From the NCBI GenBank assembly GCA_963556255.1, contig OY744616.1:31635357-31699356 (forward strand): a stretch of DNA of 64,000 nucleotides. The letters are read 5' to 3'. Below the pieces are notes generated by a model. It ran no database searches, had not been told where the DNA came from, and saw nothing but the letters and a program-made list of their open reading frames with translations. This stretch comes from Allolobophora icterica (lineage: Eukaryota > Annelida > Clitellata > Crassiclitellata > Lumbricidae). Shown piece by piece: positions 10,861 through 20,388 of this stretch; the first letter of the stretch is position 1; each line of letters opens with the position of its first letter. The position numbers were made by a program, and so were the translations under genes.

Positions 10861-11640
10861 GAACATTTGCAAATATATGTAGAACATCACCAAAACAAAA
10901 GAAACCATAGAATAGGCCTATATTAGTAGAATATTGCTAAAACTACGGAATATATAGGCCTATATGAAATTCACGATTACGATTGCTATTACTACTAATA
11001 GGCCTACCTATCCACGTGCCTTTAAAAGTTTATTGTTCAGAATTCAGATGCAGTACGTATGTTTCCATTTAAAGAACTTCTGTTGTCACACAAGTGAAGT
11101 GAAGTATCCAGTACGAGTACAAGTACTTAAGTCTCAAAAACAAGTAGGCCTACTTTGATATCAAGTAGGTGCCTAAAGTACGAATGCAAGTACGTAGGCT
11201 AGGCCTAAAAGTAAAAAAATGTACCGGTATGGAGTACAATTACCAAGTACATCTTTGGCGTTAAGTAAAGTTGCGAATGTATAGGCCTATGTAAATCAAA
11301 ATCTCCGAAATTTCACAGCGCCACACAAGTCCTCCCAACATATATCCAATCCTATGTAAACGGTAGGCCCATGTTGCGATCGCGTATTCACGAAAACATT
11401 GCGCTAGAAAATAATTCACTATGCCGTATACTTCCGGGTTAATTGTCATGGAGATGGGATTGTTTATTTTAGTGCAATATTTTCTATGATATAAAAGATT
11501 AGGAATAGTGTTTAAAGCGTGTATTTTGAAAGATATAGGCTAAATGTTGTAGTAAGAAAACAAAATATTTCTGAGGTATGACTTATCCACATAAGTGATC
11601 ATCTTGCGATCCTTAGAGACATTTGCAAATATATGTAGAA
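10861..11640. other. intergenic, TAGGCCTA-rich
   Basis: No gene is visible. The palindrome TAGGCCTA or its core recurs many times here (for example near 10,832, 10,914, 10,953, 11,002, 11,146, 11,203 and 11,281). Confidence 0.5.
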
Positions 11641-11764
11641 CAATGCAATACCTGGGACTAACATTGCAATATTAGTCCCCGGCAATACATCGCATTGTAT
11701 ACAAGATTCTTCGTCAAGAAATTTACAATTCATACCTAAAGCGGACAATTTAATGAGGAAAACA

Positions 11765-11872
11765 TTTATGACAAGAATGCTTTATTTTGTATAAACTATA
11801 TGTAAACCAAATTGCGGTATAAGCAGTTGGTATTAATAAAGAATATATTTACTTACTTACTTACTTAATAAT
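11765..11872 (+). repeat. (ACTT)n-tailed retroposon 3' end, copy 1
   Basis: TGTAAACCAAATTGCGGT, then CAGTTGGTATTAATAAAGAATAT, is followed by ACTT repeats. Two further copies at 41,085-41,155 and 41,600-41,697 share this order, so the tail belongs to a dispersed SINE or LINE family. Confidence 0.7.
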
Positions 11873-12472
11873 TTCTAAATTTCAGACGCCTCACATACAT
11901 TGCTTTAGGCAGAAAATTTACGATCATTTAGGGCGAACATGTACAATCGGGGTGCCTATGTACTATCTGGGTTGGTGTCTTTGCATCGTGAGGGTCGGTT
12001 ACGGTCATGGCAAGCGTCATGAGGGTTGGTTAGGGTCAGTGTAGCCTACGTATTTGTGCGACTAAAAAGCTATACCTGCGAGTGGAAGCTGGATTTTAAA
12101 ATTCACACACCCCGATTGTACATGATCGCTTCATTTAGCAGTCTTGTTGTCCTCGAGACCAAGGTCTTGGTCTCGAGTGCACTCGAGTTCGTTTTTAAAA
12201 GTCTTGGTCTTGGTCTTGAGGTTCAAGGTCTTGGTCTTGGTCTTGAGGTTCAAGGTCTTGGTCTTGAGGTTCAAAGTCTTGGTCTTGGTTTTGCAAGACC
12301 AAGACCAAGACTTTTGTCAATTTGAACAGTCTAATTTTAACAAACGGCAAGAATTAAAAAAATTTATCCAACAATTACTCATACAGTTATTGCTTTAGTA
12401 TGTTCACGGTGTGAATGAGGCTTCACTGTTGTTTTTTTACAATTATTTTGACTTCCGGTTATTTACCATGGA

Positions 12473-12710
12473 ATGATTTCAAAACAGACTCATGATAAAT
12501 TTGTACATTTGCATCCGGCTCTTGAAAAGCTGCTTTGTGTGCTAGCGATTTCAGCACTTGTAGACCGTGTTTTTTCTCATGGCAGAATTTTTGAGGCCCC
12601 ACAGGTCACGTCTTGGTCAGAAAATTCTGAGCAAATTGGTTTTTATAAAATTCAACAGGCATTTGGAATAACATTTCGCATGAAGGACTTTTGTAAATAC
12701 GAATTCGGAA
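12473..12710 (+). pseudogene. hAT transposase C-terminal (hATC) remnant in copy 3
   Basis: The frame reads HLHPALEKLLCVLAISALVD then RVFSHGRIF, the conserved dimerisation core of hAT transposases. Upstream transposase domains are absent. The frame runs into the nested MITE and has no functional end. Confidence 0.85.
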
Positions 12711-12720
12711 TTCTCTGCAG

Positions 12721-12898
12721 CAGGCACGTAACTAGGCTTTTTCGTTTGGGGGGCTTAAGCCTTGAACATGGCAACATTTATACAGTGTTCATACGAATTT
12801 TAGCCGTAAGCATACAACGGCTTGACTTGTTTGGGGGGGGCTTCAACTTCGTTTGGGGGGCTTAAGCCCCCCCAAGCCCAACGCTAGATACGTCCCTG
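12721..12898. mobile_element. nested hAT-type MITE, 178 bp
   Basis: The ends CAGGCACGTAACTAG and CTAGATACGTCCCTG are inverted repeats with two mismatches. The exact 8-bp duplication CTCTGCAG flanks it (12,713-12,720 and 12,899-12,906). The interior has GGGGGGCTTAAGCC motifs. It inserted after copy 3 was in place. Confidence 0.95.
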
Positions 12899-13477
12899 CT
12901 CTGCAGTCTCCATTTAGTTGTTTTGCTTGAATAAAAGAAAAAAACTCATGTTTTCATTAAAATAACGAGTAGTCCGACTGGACAATTTTTAGTAAGGAAT
13001 ATAAGTCTGGATACGATTGTGATTTTTTTGGGTCTCGGTCTTGGTCTTGAGGTTCAAGGTCTTGGTCTTGAGGTTCAAGGTCTTGGTCTTGGTCTTGAGG
13101 TTCAAGGTCTTGGTCTTGAGGTTTAAGGTCTTGACAACAAGACTGTCATTTAGATATAGTATCTTTGCAGATTGTCCAAACCACTTTTTTATTTTTGCAT
13201 GAAAATAAATTTTTCGTCTATGCGAGGGGCTATAATGGATTGATGCGTTACGCCTTATACAGTGGCGTTCTAGAACCTTGGCATTAGATTACAAATACTA
13301 CTGCATGTTTTCGTTTCACATTTTATGCTGGCGACACATACTATCCGTTTTTTGAATGCTCATTCTCCCATTATCGCAGGAGTAGTAAATGCATATCTCT
13401 TTCTCATTGACTTTTTTCAGCCTCTCAGCTGGAAAACTAACTCCGATTTGCATTTCTGTGACATAGTGCGCGTTAAA

Positions 13478-13849
13478 ATGTTTTGAAATAATAAGTTGGT
13501 AATACTACTAATAATAATCTATCATCATCATGTACCTCATAATGTGGCTTATTAACACTCACTGATCCTCTTCTGAGTCATTTTCAAAAAGAGGACACTA
13601 GGTGTGACCAGCATAAAAAGAAGTGAAAACCAGAGATCAGACATTTCCATAGAGCTCCCCATTATGTTTTGAAATAATAAGTTGGTAATACTACTAATAA
13701 TAATCTATCATCATCATGTACCTCATAATGTGGCTTATTAACACTCACTGATCCTCTTCTGAGTCATTTTCAAAAAGAGGACACTAGGTGTGACCAGCAT
13801 AAAAAGAAGTGAAAACCAGAGATCAGACATTTCCATAGAGCTCCCCATT
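13478..13849 (+). repeat. tandem duplication, 2 x 186 bp
   Basis: Positions 13,478-13,663 and 13,664-13,849 appear identical by eye. The unit is unrelated to the transposons around it. It lies just upstream of the plus-strand gene's first visible coding exon. Confidence 0.95.
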
Positions 13850-14052
13850 ATTTTTTAACCAAACTTGCTTCATAAATGATTGTTTCACATATTTTAAAAT
13901 ATGAATATTATTAACACCTTAGTGAGAACACTAATATTTTGCAGAGATTTATCTGTTGAAAATGTATTATAAGTCTCGTAGGCATTACATAGACTGCTAT
14001 TAAAAGTGATAAGCAAATATTTAAAATATTTAATTTTAGGGGTTTGTTTTAG

Positions 14053-14425
14053 GGCTGACAGTTGCATCATCTCAAACATGAAGCACTGTCCAGATGAGGT
14101 GTATGGCCGTTCTCGATCTCTTTTCATGAGGCGCCAGACCTTACAACCTCTGATAGTTAGGGAACCAGCTAAAGCCTCTCAGCTGGAAGCAACGAGGCAA
14201 GTGCAAAGTATGTCGCCAAAGAAATCCAGTGACTGTTCACCTGTTAGGAAAAGCAACACTTCATGGCAAAACAAGTCAGACGGTGGCATCACTTTGCCAA
14301 AAGTTAATGGCACAACAAATAAGGGAACCAGCTTCACAAAGATTGATAATCGACCAAAACACACGAATAATGCTGAAGATTATCTTCAGGAACGGGCAGA
14401 ACTTCGACGAATGCAACGAATCGAG
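14053..14425 (+). CDS. uncharacterised gene, exon A
   Basis: The coding part runs from ATG 14,078 (or from the acceptor if upstream exons exist) to a GTAAAA donor. It encodes 116 residues from the ATG, ending in a predicted helix LQERAELRRMQRIE. Confidence 0.65.
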
Positions 14426-15784
14426 GTAAAATAACAGGTTTTTGGTTTTACTAGTGTTGAATAGTGAATTTTCTTGATTATTTACTTAATTATTCCTTTC
14501 GTTATGTAACTTCAAAATACTAGATGCTCAGGCTTTTGTACATGGTCCATCAACTGATCAACTCTCCCTTGTTCGCTGCATTGAGTTTCTTGTCTCTGAT
14601 CTTTTACTGGATGTCAACTAACCGTCTGTGCCTAAGCACTGCTAAGACTCAATTGATCTGGTTTGACACCAGGTGGTAGCTTGTCAAGATCGACTTTCTA
14701 CTGCTGACTGAAAAATTCCCTGCATACACCTACTCTTCCTCCGTCCGCAACTTGGATGTTACACTTAACTCCTCCCTCACGTTTACAGAACCTCAAACCT
14801 GACTCGCCCTGCTTCTTTCAACTGAGGGATCTCACGACATGAAACGCTCGGTCTCATCTTCTGTGTTTACCACCATAGTCCACGCTTTTGTTTGCTCATG
14901 CTTGGACTACTGCAACTCGCTCCTCGTGGGTCTCCTCAAGCAGTGTCTCTCCCTCCTTCAAACTGTTCTAAATGCTGCTGCTAGGCTCATAGCTTGACTT
15001 CCCCGCTTTGCCCATATCTCTATTTACATGCTTGATATCCTGCACTAGCTCCCTGTTGCAACACACATCCACTGTAAGATCCTCCTTGTCTCCAAATCTC
15101 AGCAGGGCACTGCCCTCTAGAACTATCTGCGAAAGCCATTATCCACTTAGACTTCTTTTTCAGTGTTTTCACTCTGCGAATCAGCTTAATCTTTTTGTTC
15201 CCAGAACTAGAACTGCCTTGGCCCAGCACTGCGTGTTTGCCGTAGTTGGTCCCTTGATCTGGAATGACCTTCCCCCACCCAGGGCCAAACTACTGTTTGG
15301 CTTCTCCACATCGGTCTCTCATTCCCTAGAGACATTTCTGTTTCCCGGGGGCTTCTGTGCTGAGAGCACCTGTGAACAGTCATTCAGCGAGAAGCACTTT
15401 ATAAATTTCTAGATACTAGTTCCATTCTATGCCGCATTGGACTAATGGTATTTCTTACAGCAAATGAACCTGAAGGGATATATTTCCTTTGCCAATTTCT
15501 GTCATATTGTAAGTGTCTTAGACAGTTAACTAAATTTAGCGATCTATACTTCTATATTTACTTTATGTAGTAAAGGAGTGGGCCAAATGGATAGAGCGCT
15601 TGGGCTGTAACATTGGGAGTATGGGTTCAAGCCTCCACTGAGATTCTTCAAGTGGCAATCTGATATTATCTTCATATCTGCACATGACCATTTTCTGTTG
15701 TAGATTTATGCGCTGAACAAGATCATGTCGCAGCTGGAGCTGACTCAATTCCGAAATTTCTGCAAAGACTCTGGGCTTGTATAG
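14078..15784 (+). CDS. small uncharacterised two-exon gene (142 codons from first ATG)
   Basis: I do not recognise this protein. Exon one runs from an acceptor (TTTTAG ending at 14,052, or alternatively at 14,039) through ATG at 14,078 to 14,425, where GAATCGAG meets GTAAAA. Exon two is 15,704-15,784 after TTTTCTGTTGTAG. The phase is 0 at the junction. The product has a basic Ser/Lys-rich middle (SPKKSSDCSPVRKS) and a conserved-looking helical end (RAELRRMQRIE joined to IYALNKIMSQLELTQF). The frame is open upstream of the ATG to the acceptor, so earlier coding exons may exist. AATAAA at 15,916 would serve polyadenylation. It converges on TEX14. A LINE and a SINE occupy its intron. Confidence 0.65.
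14530..15420 (+). mobile_element. CR1/L2-like LINE fragment in the intron
   Basis: Broken frames encode VFTTIVHAFVCSCLDYCNSL then VLNAAARLI and further RT C-terminal segments. The 3' end GAGAAGCACTTTATAAATTTCT resembles the element ending at 9,890. There are multiple stops and frameshifts. Confidence 0.85.
15575..15692 (+). repeat. tRNA-derived SINE fragment
   Basis: GGCCAAATGGATAGAGCGCTTGGG (A-box region) and GGGTTCAAGCCTCCACTGAG (B-box region) give a tRNA-like head. The B-box flank GCCTCCACTG is shared with family A at 34,260. It ends a few bases before the acceptor of exon B. Confidence 0.7.
15704..15784 (+). CDS. uncharacterised gene, terminal exon B
   Basis: 26 codons plus TAG after a strong acceptor (CATTTTCTGTTGTAG). 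It reads IYALNKIMSQLELTQF then RNFCKDSGLV. Phase 0 matches exon A. Confidence 0.65.
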   Translation: MYALNKIMSQLELTQFRNFCKDSGLV

Positions 15785-15915
15785 AAGACCAAATGACCGA
15801 CTCATTCATCAACTGCATCCTAGACAATTCAATGCTCATTCAGCATCACCTGATTACTTATACATGATGAGTTCACATGATTTTATTTCTAGACTATTAC
15901 TTTATTACTGCCTGT

Positions 15916-15921
15916 AATAAA
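15916..15921 (+). promoter_or_regulatory. candidate polyadenylation signal AATAAA
   Basis: It lies 132 bases after the stop codon of the small plus-strand gene, the expected order for a short 3' UTR. Confidence 0.45.
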
Positions 15922-16009
15922 GATAAACCAAGAAACAATTTTTGAGAAAAATGACTGCAGAATGATTACAGCACAAGGTGTATCCAGCGCATCAATAAAC
16001 AGTTGACAT

Positions 16010-16156
16010 ATTGAATGCAGACAGACAAGACAGATGGACTGACGAGTACTTAACATAGTGAATGCAGACAGACAAGACAGATTGACTAACGAGTACTTAA
16101 CAAAGTGAATACAGACAGACAAGACAGATGGACTGACTGACTGATGAGTACTTAAA
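16010..16156 (+). repeat. ~52-bp tandem repeat, about three copies
   Basis: Each unit has GAATGCAGACAGACAAGACA, then GATGGACTGACGAGTACTTAAC, with small variations. It lies in the intergenic gap between the convergent genes. Confidence 0.85.
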
Positions 16157-16594
16157 TCCCAATTAACGAAAGAATTATGGCAGAAGATAAAGGTGCTTTA
16201 GGATATTGGTAATCTGAGGTTAATCTGAAAACTTGTATGTGTTGCATTATATTTGTATAATGATTGTCAAGTCTTATTTCCTTCACAGTTGAAACGGTTC
16301 ACCATGTTTGAGTTAGGATGCGTCTGACATAATTATGGCCATTGGCTGCTTTACGTGATTTATTTTCACAGCTGTAAATCAATATAGTTTATAAATTAAA
16401 TATAAAAGCTTTTTTCTTTCAAAACAGCTTATTGTGGATATGTACACCAGTAAGTACATATATCATAGTCAGTACTGTACATATATTTTGTAATTATTAT
16501 TATTTTTACTAAATGGGTGAAATTCAGAGGGGTGTGGAAAACTATTCTCAACAAGGGAGAATGCATTTATGGGCTGGCTAGACTTTGAAGATGG

Positions 16595-16644
16595 ATGGCT
16601 CCTCAAAATTACTCTTCCTATTATTATTATTTATTATTATTATA

Positions 16645-16679
<35 letters not shown>

Positions 16680-16771
16680 TATTACTCTATATTGTTTGGA
16701 AAGGTTTATTAATGTTGAGATGGTCGCTCTTCGGCTCCGGGCAACATCAACATAGTGCCCCGGAAGGCGAC

Positions 16772-16858
<87 letters not shown>

Positions 16859-16870
16859 ATTATTATTCAA
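16595..16870. repeat. (ATT)n microsatellite with inserted unique segment
   Basis: Two (ATT)n arrays flank about 95 unique bases that contain an imperfect palindrome (GGTCGC...GCGACC with CCGGGC/GCCCCGG). No RNA gene is recognised in it. Confidence 0.9.
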
Positions 16871-17830
16871 GCATTTTAGTTGCACGGCCCTTACAGCCTG
16901 GACTGTGACTCGGTCATGTGAATATGCTTCAGGGAGCATTGTTGTTTCAAGTCGTTGTGTAAATCTAGTAAGATACAAGCATGGTCCATGTTTTGCAATG
17001 CTAGAGAGATTAGACACTGGAGGGTTAATGTTACAATAAATTTGCAAAACAATGTTTCATTGTCAACAGAATCTCAAAATGAAGCTCACAAAATGCATAA
17101 AACATGCATAAAAATTTGAAAAGATCATTTTGAGGTTTACATTTTTTAATATGCTTTCACACAAGATAGTAAATTATATTGTTTCTAAAACAAAATTTAG
17201 ACATCCACATATGCCACATATCTGGCAAAAATGAAGCTGCAAGAAAAGACATTACAAGTGATTGGGTGAGTTGTTGTTGAAGACGGGGGGGGGGGTATTC
17301 AGAAGTCAGTCACACCCAGCTAACAGTAAACTGGCCTACTTACTACATAAAAAATTAGAGAAACTGCTTATGTACCAAGTAATCATATGTGAAACAATAA
17401 GTTTAGCATGCTAATTTTATGGGATCAAATTAAAAATTTTTAGCATGCTAAAATTTTATGGGAACAAATTACATAGTTAAATCACTTGAAGAGTCATAAC
17501 AAGCTTAGTTACAGATTTTGGGAAATAAAACTCAAAAATCATTACACTCAATGGTTTCAGAACTGAAATTTCAAGTCCTGTAAAATTCAAGTAAACCAAC
17601 AAGTTCTAAAAGAAACATGCAAATTGTAAACACAAAATGAGAAATGAGCCAGTGGAAGAAGCATTACCACTTAACAAGAAATTGACAACTGTGATCTTTC
17701 CATCTTTCTAAATGTTTCATTTGAGTAACTTCTCTTGAGTTAAAGCCAAATACTTGGAAGTTTCTACAGACCTAAAAATAACCATAGATTGAGAGTAAAA
17801 GCATAAACACTTCTTAATATAACTAACATT
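16871..17830. other. intergenic, AT-rich, no gene seen
   Basis: This gap lies between the plus-strand gene and the TEX14 3' end. A G-run (GGGGGGGGG) at 17,286 and a short duplicated TAGCATGCTAA(A)TTTTATGGGA near 17,403-17,465 are the only notable features. Confidence 0.5.
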
Positions 17831-17834
17831 AGTA

Positions 17835-17840
17835 TTTATT
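17835..17840 (-). promoter_or_regulatory. candidate TEX14 polyadenylation signal
   Basis: TTTATT on the plus strand reads AATAAA on the minus strand, about 92 bases past the proposed TEX14 stop codon. It is followed by an (AAT)n run on the plus strand. Confidence 0.4.
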
Positions 17841-17931
17841 AATAATAATAATAATAATAATATATCCAATCAAAGAATTAGCAAAACAAGTGGTATGAAA
17901 GTAAAAAGCAGTTACCAGTAGGCATGAATCA

Positions 17932-17954
17932 TTACCTACCACTCACAGACATTT
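17932..17954 (-). CDS. TEX14: TEX14 exon 23, provisional terminal exon
   Basis: Acceptor GTATTTTTAG, then 7 residues (MSVSGR preceded by a junction Glu) and TAA. Chosen because the phase fits and AATAAA follows at 17,835. Other acceptors downstream (for example near 17,712) also give short in-phase ends. Confidence 0.4.
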
Positions 17955-20357
17955 CTAAAAATACATAATGGTAAAGAACATGAGCAGTAAATAGTTTTTG
18001 GCTGAAAACTTTAGGATAAAACAGTCCACCAGAATTGTGAGGCCTGAAACTATGCATGTTTAAGTAGAGTAGGGACTATTTAGTTCAGAGTGTCTTCAAT
18101 AATAATCATTCAAGCTTACCGGCAGTTGCGCTGGTGGCTCTATGGGGACATTTGGAGACGAGATACTCTCTGGAAATCTGATCCAGAGCATCACGAATGG
18201 CACTCTCCACCAAGCAGGATACGTCATCTCTCGCTACATTCACAAACACAGTGAGAAGATGCAATGAAATAAGGGACACCCCATAAACACACTTGTCATC
18301 AGTATGTCAGTAACAACACCGACACAACAAATAACAATGAAAATTACCATGGACATATATATATTTGTAACATCAATATCTTTTCCATATTTTTCCCATA
18401 AGAGAAAATTAATGTTTAAGTATACCCTATGCCTCCAAAAAGCTGTGCAATACATAATACAATTTTTCATATCAGTTTTTAGTCGATAGTTTCCACAAGA
18501 TAACTGTTAATGCATATCCTACGCCTTCAGAAGGCTGTATATCATATTATATAATGTGTAGTATCAATATTTTGCATATGTTTTCCATATGGTACATGTT
18601 AATACATCTCCCTCTCATGCTTCCACAAGCCTGTGCATTACATCAGACAAAAGCTGAACAGTGATAGCAAACTGAACAATAACTGGACCTGAGAAATAGA
18701 CTTGAATAGAGAAGAAAGAAATTATACCTGGTGACTTTTAAAATTTCAGTTAAACTAGAGAAATTGTAAGCATATGAAACAGATAGAAAAACAACCCAAG
18801 TGCATTTTACTTATAGCGAATGGAACTTACCTGAAACACCTTCTTCAATTTCTTTAGTGATTCTAAATTAGGATAACAGAACAAAACCGATCACTTATAC
18901 CTTCATCATACTAACAATGTGCTAAATTTAAGAGTTGAAACGTAAGAGAAGGAAAATATATATAATTATTTCCAGTAGGATTCCTAATTCTGATGGCAAC
19001 AATAAGAGGGAGACAGAGGAAGTAGATTGGTCACACACTGAGAGGCAACTCCTGAGAACTGTCATGGGGGAAGAATGGAGGGTAAGACAATAAGAGTAAG
19101 ACTTCGATGGATGCTGCTGAACTGGATGATAATGATGAATACAGGAAACTGAAGGAAGAAGCCCAGCATCAACAGGAGTGGCGCCATTGGACTTTTGAAC
19201 CTGCCCGATTGCAGAGAACTCAAAGACAAAAAGACCTAATTATCCAGTACTTAAATACTGTAATAAGGTATCCAATACAAATAGGTACCAACGGCTATCC
19301 TTAAATGTCTAGTTTACAATTTCTCCAACAGGAGTCCATTATGTACATAGTACATATTTTATGTATGTTACACATATTTGTTTAATAATAATAATAATAA
19401 TAAATTAATAATAATTATATAATAATTTATCCTTTGGGTTAAAAAAACATAAAATTAATCATAAGACTTCCTAATCTCTGGACATTTTAAACCCAAAGAA
19501 ATCCGAACTATATTACGTAAAACAATTTCCTGTGTTTACCCAACTGTTCCACAGATAAAGATAGTTATCAGCAGGTCACTTTTTATGTGATTGTTGGTGC
19601 CAGTTTTTAAATCTCCTAGTACACGTTCGTATTGCATATCATAACAGAAACCCAAATTTTCCATTTCTACCCCCTAAAATCTTTGCCAGTGCCCATGCAT
19701 TGACTTTCATCAGAACAATGCTGGATTTTTGTCTCAGTTTTCCTGAGATGAAACTCTTTCGTGCATTATTACAGTGGTACTATCAAAGATTCTGGATCGG
19801 ATCAGATCAGGCGCATGTGTAATTACGTGTTATACCAAATACATCAACGACTGTCAGAGCTTGGTGTGAAACATGGAACAGGCGACAGAATTGGAATCTT
19901 TTACTCACTTTGCTCTGGAATCAGGTGAACCAGATGACTGTTTGACCTGGAAGCAAACCAGCGCACTGGTCTTGAAGACCTTGGCATGGTCTCCATCACT
20001 TACGGCAATGCCTTCAGATATGTTGCTCTTCTCAACTTCTGCGTTTCCATTGTCAGTCACAGGAGACACCTGGATTATCAGTTTACTGAAGTCATAAGTA
20101 GGTCATCTGGAAGGAGTTGGGACAGAGGGAAACACTGGTAGACAAGATTAGAAAAAGAAGACTGACATGGTATGGGCATGTAACAATTATTATTATTATT
20201 ATTACTAGCTGTCCTAACCCGTGAAAAATCACGGTATATAAAAACAATTATTATTATAACGTCATATTATAGGCCTATAGCCGTCGTCAAGACAACCGTC
20301 AAGACAACCGTCGCCAAGGCGGCAGTATAGTGACGTCACAATAGTGTTTGTTTACGG

Positions 20358-20388
<31 letters not shown>

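Larger units (their letters stand above)
12139..13145. mobile_element. GGTCTT-rich hAT derivative, copy 3 (best preserved)
   Basis: This copy has perfect 13-bp inverted ends (CAGTCTTGTTGTC and GACAACAAGACTG) and the exact 8-bp target duplication TCATTTAG (12,131-12,138 and 13,146-13,153). Subterminal GGTCTT/GAGGTTCAA arrays lie at 12,197-12,290 and 13,030-13,130. The left array is followed by its own reverse complement (GCAAGACCAAGACCAAGAC). The interior keeps a hAT dimerisation-domain remnant, and a 178-bp MITE is nested at 12,721. Confidence 0.95.

Noticed and set aside
18900..18920. A 21-nt TEX14 microexon between CTTTTAG-like and GTATAAGT signals
   Set aside because: It would leave an intron of about 37 bases to the next exon and gives the wrong phase.
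19873..20097. Plus-strand 74-codon frame that at first looked like a LINE RT segment (ESFTHF)
   Set aside because: The minus strand here holds two TEX14 exons with strong splice sites and matching phases, so the plus frame is a shadow.
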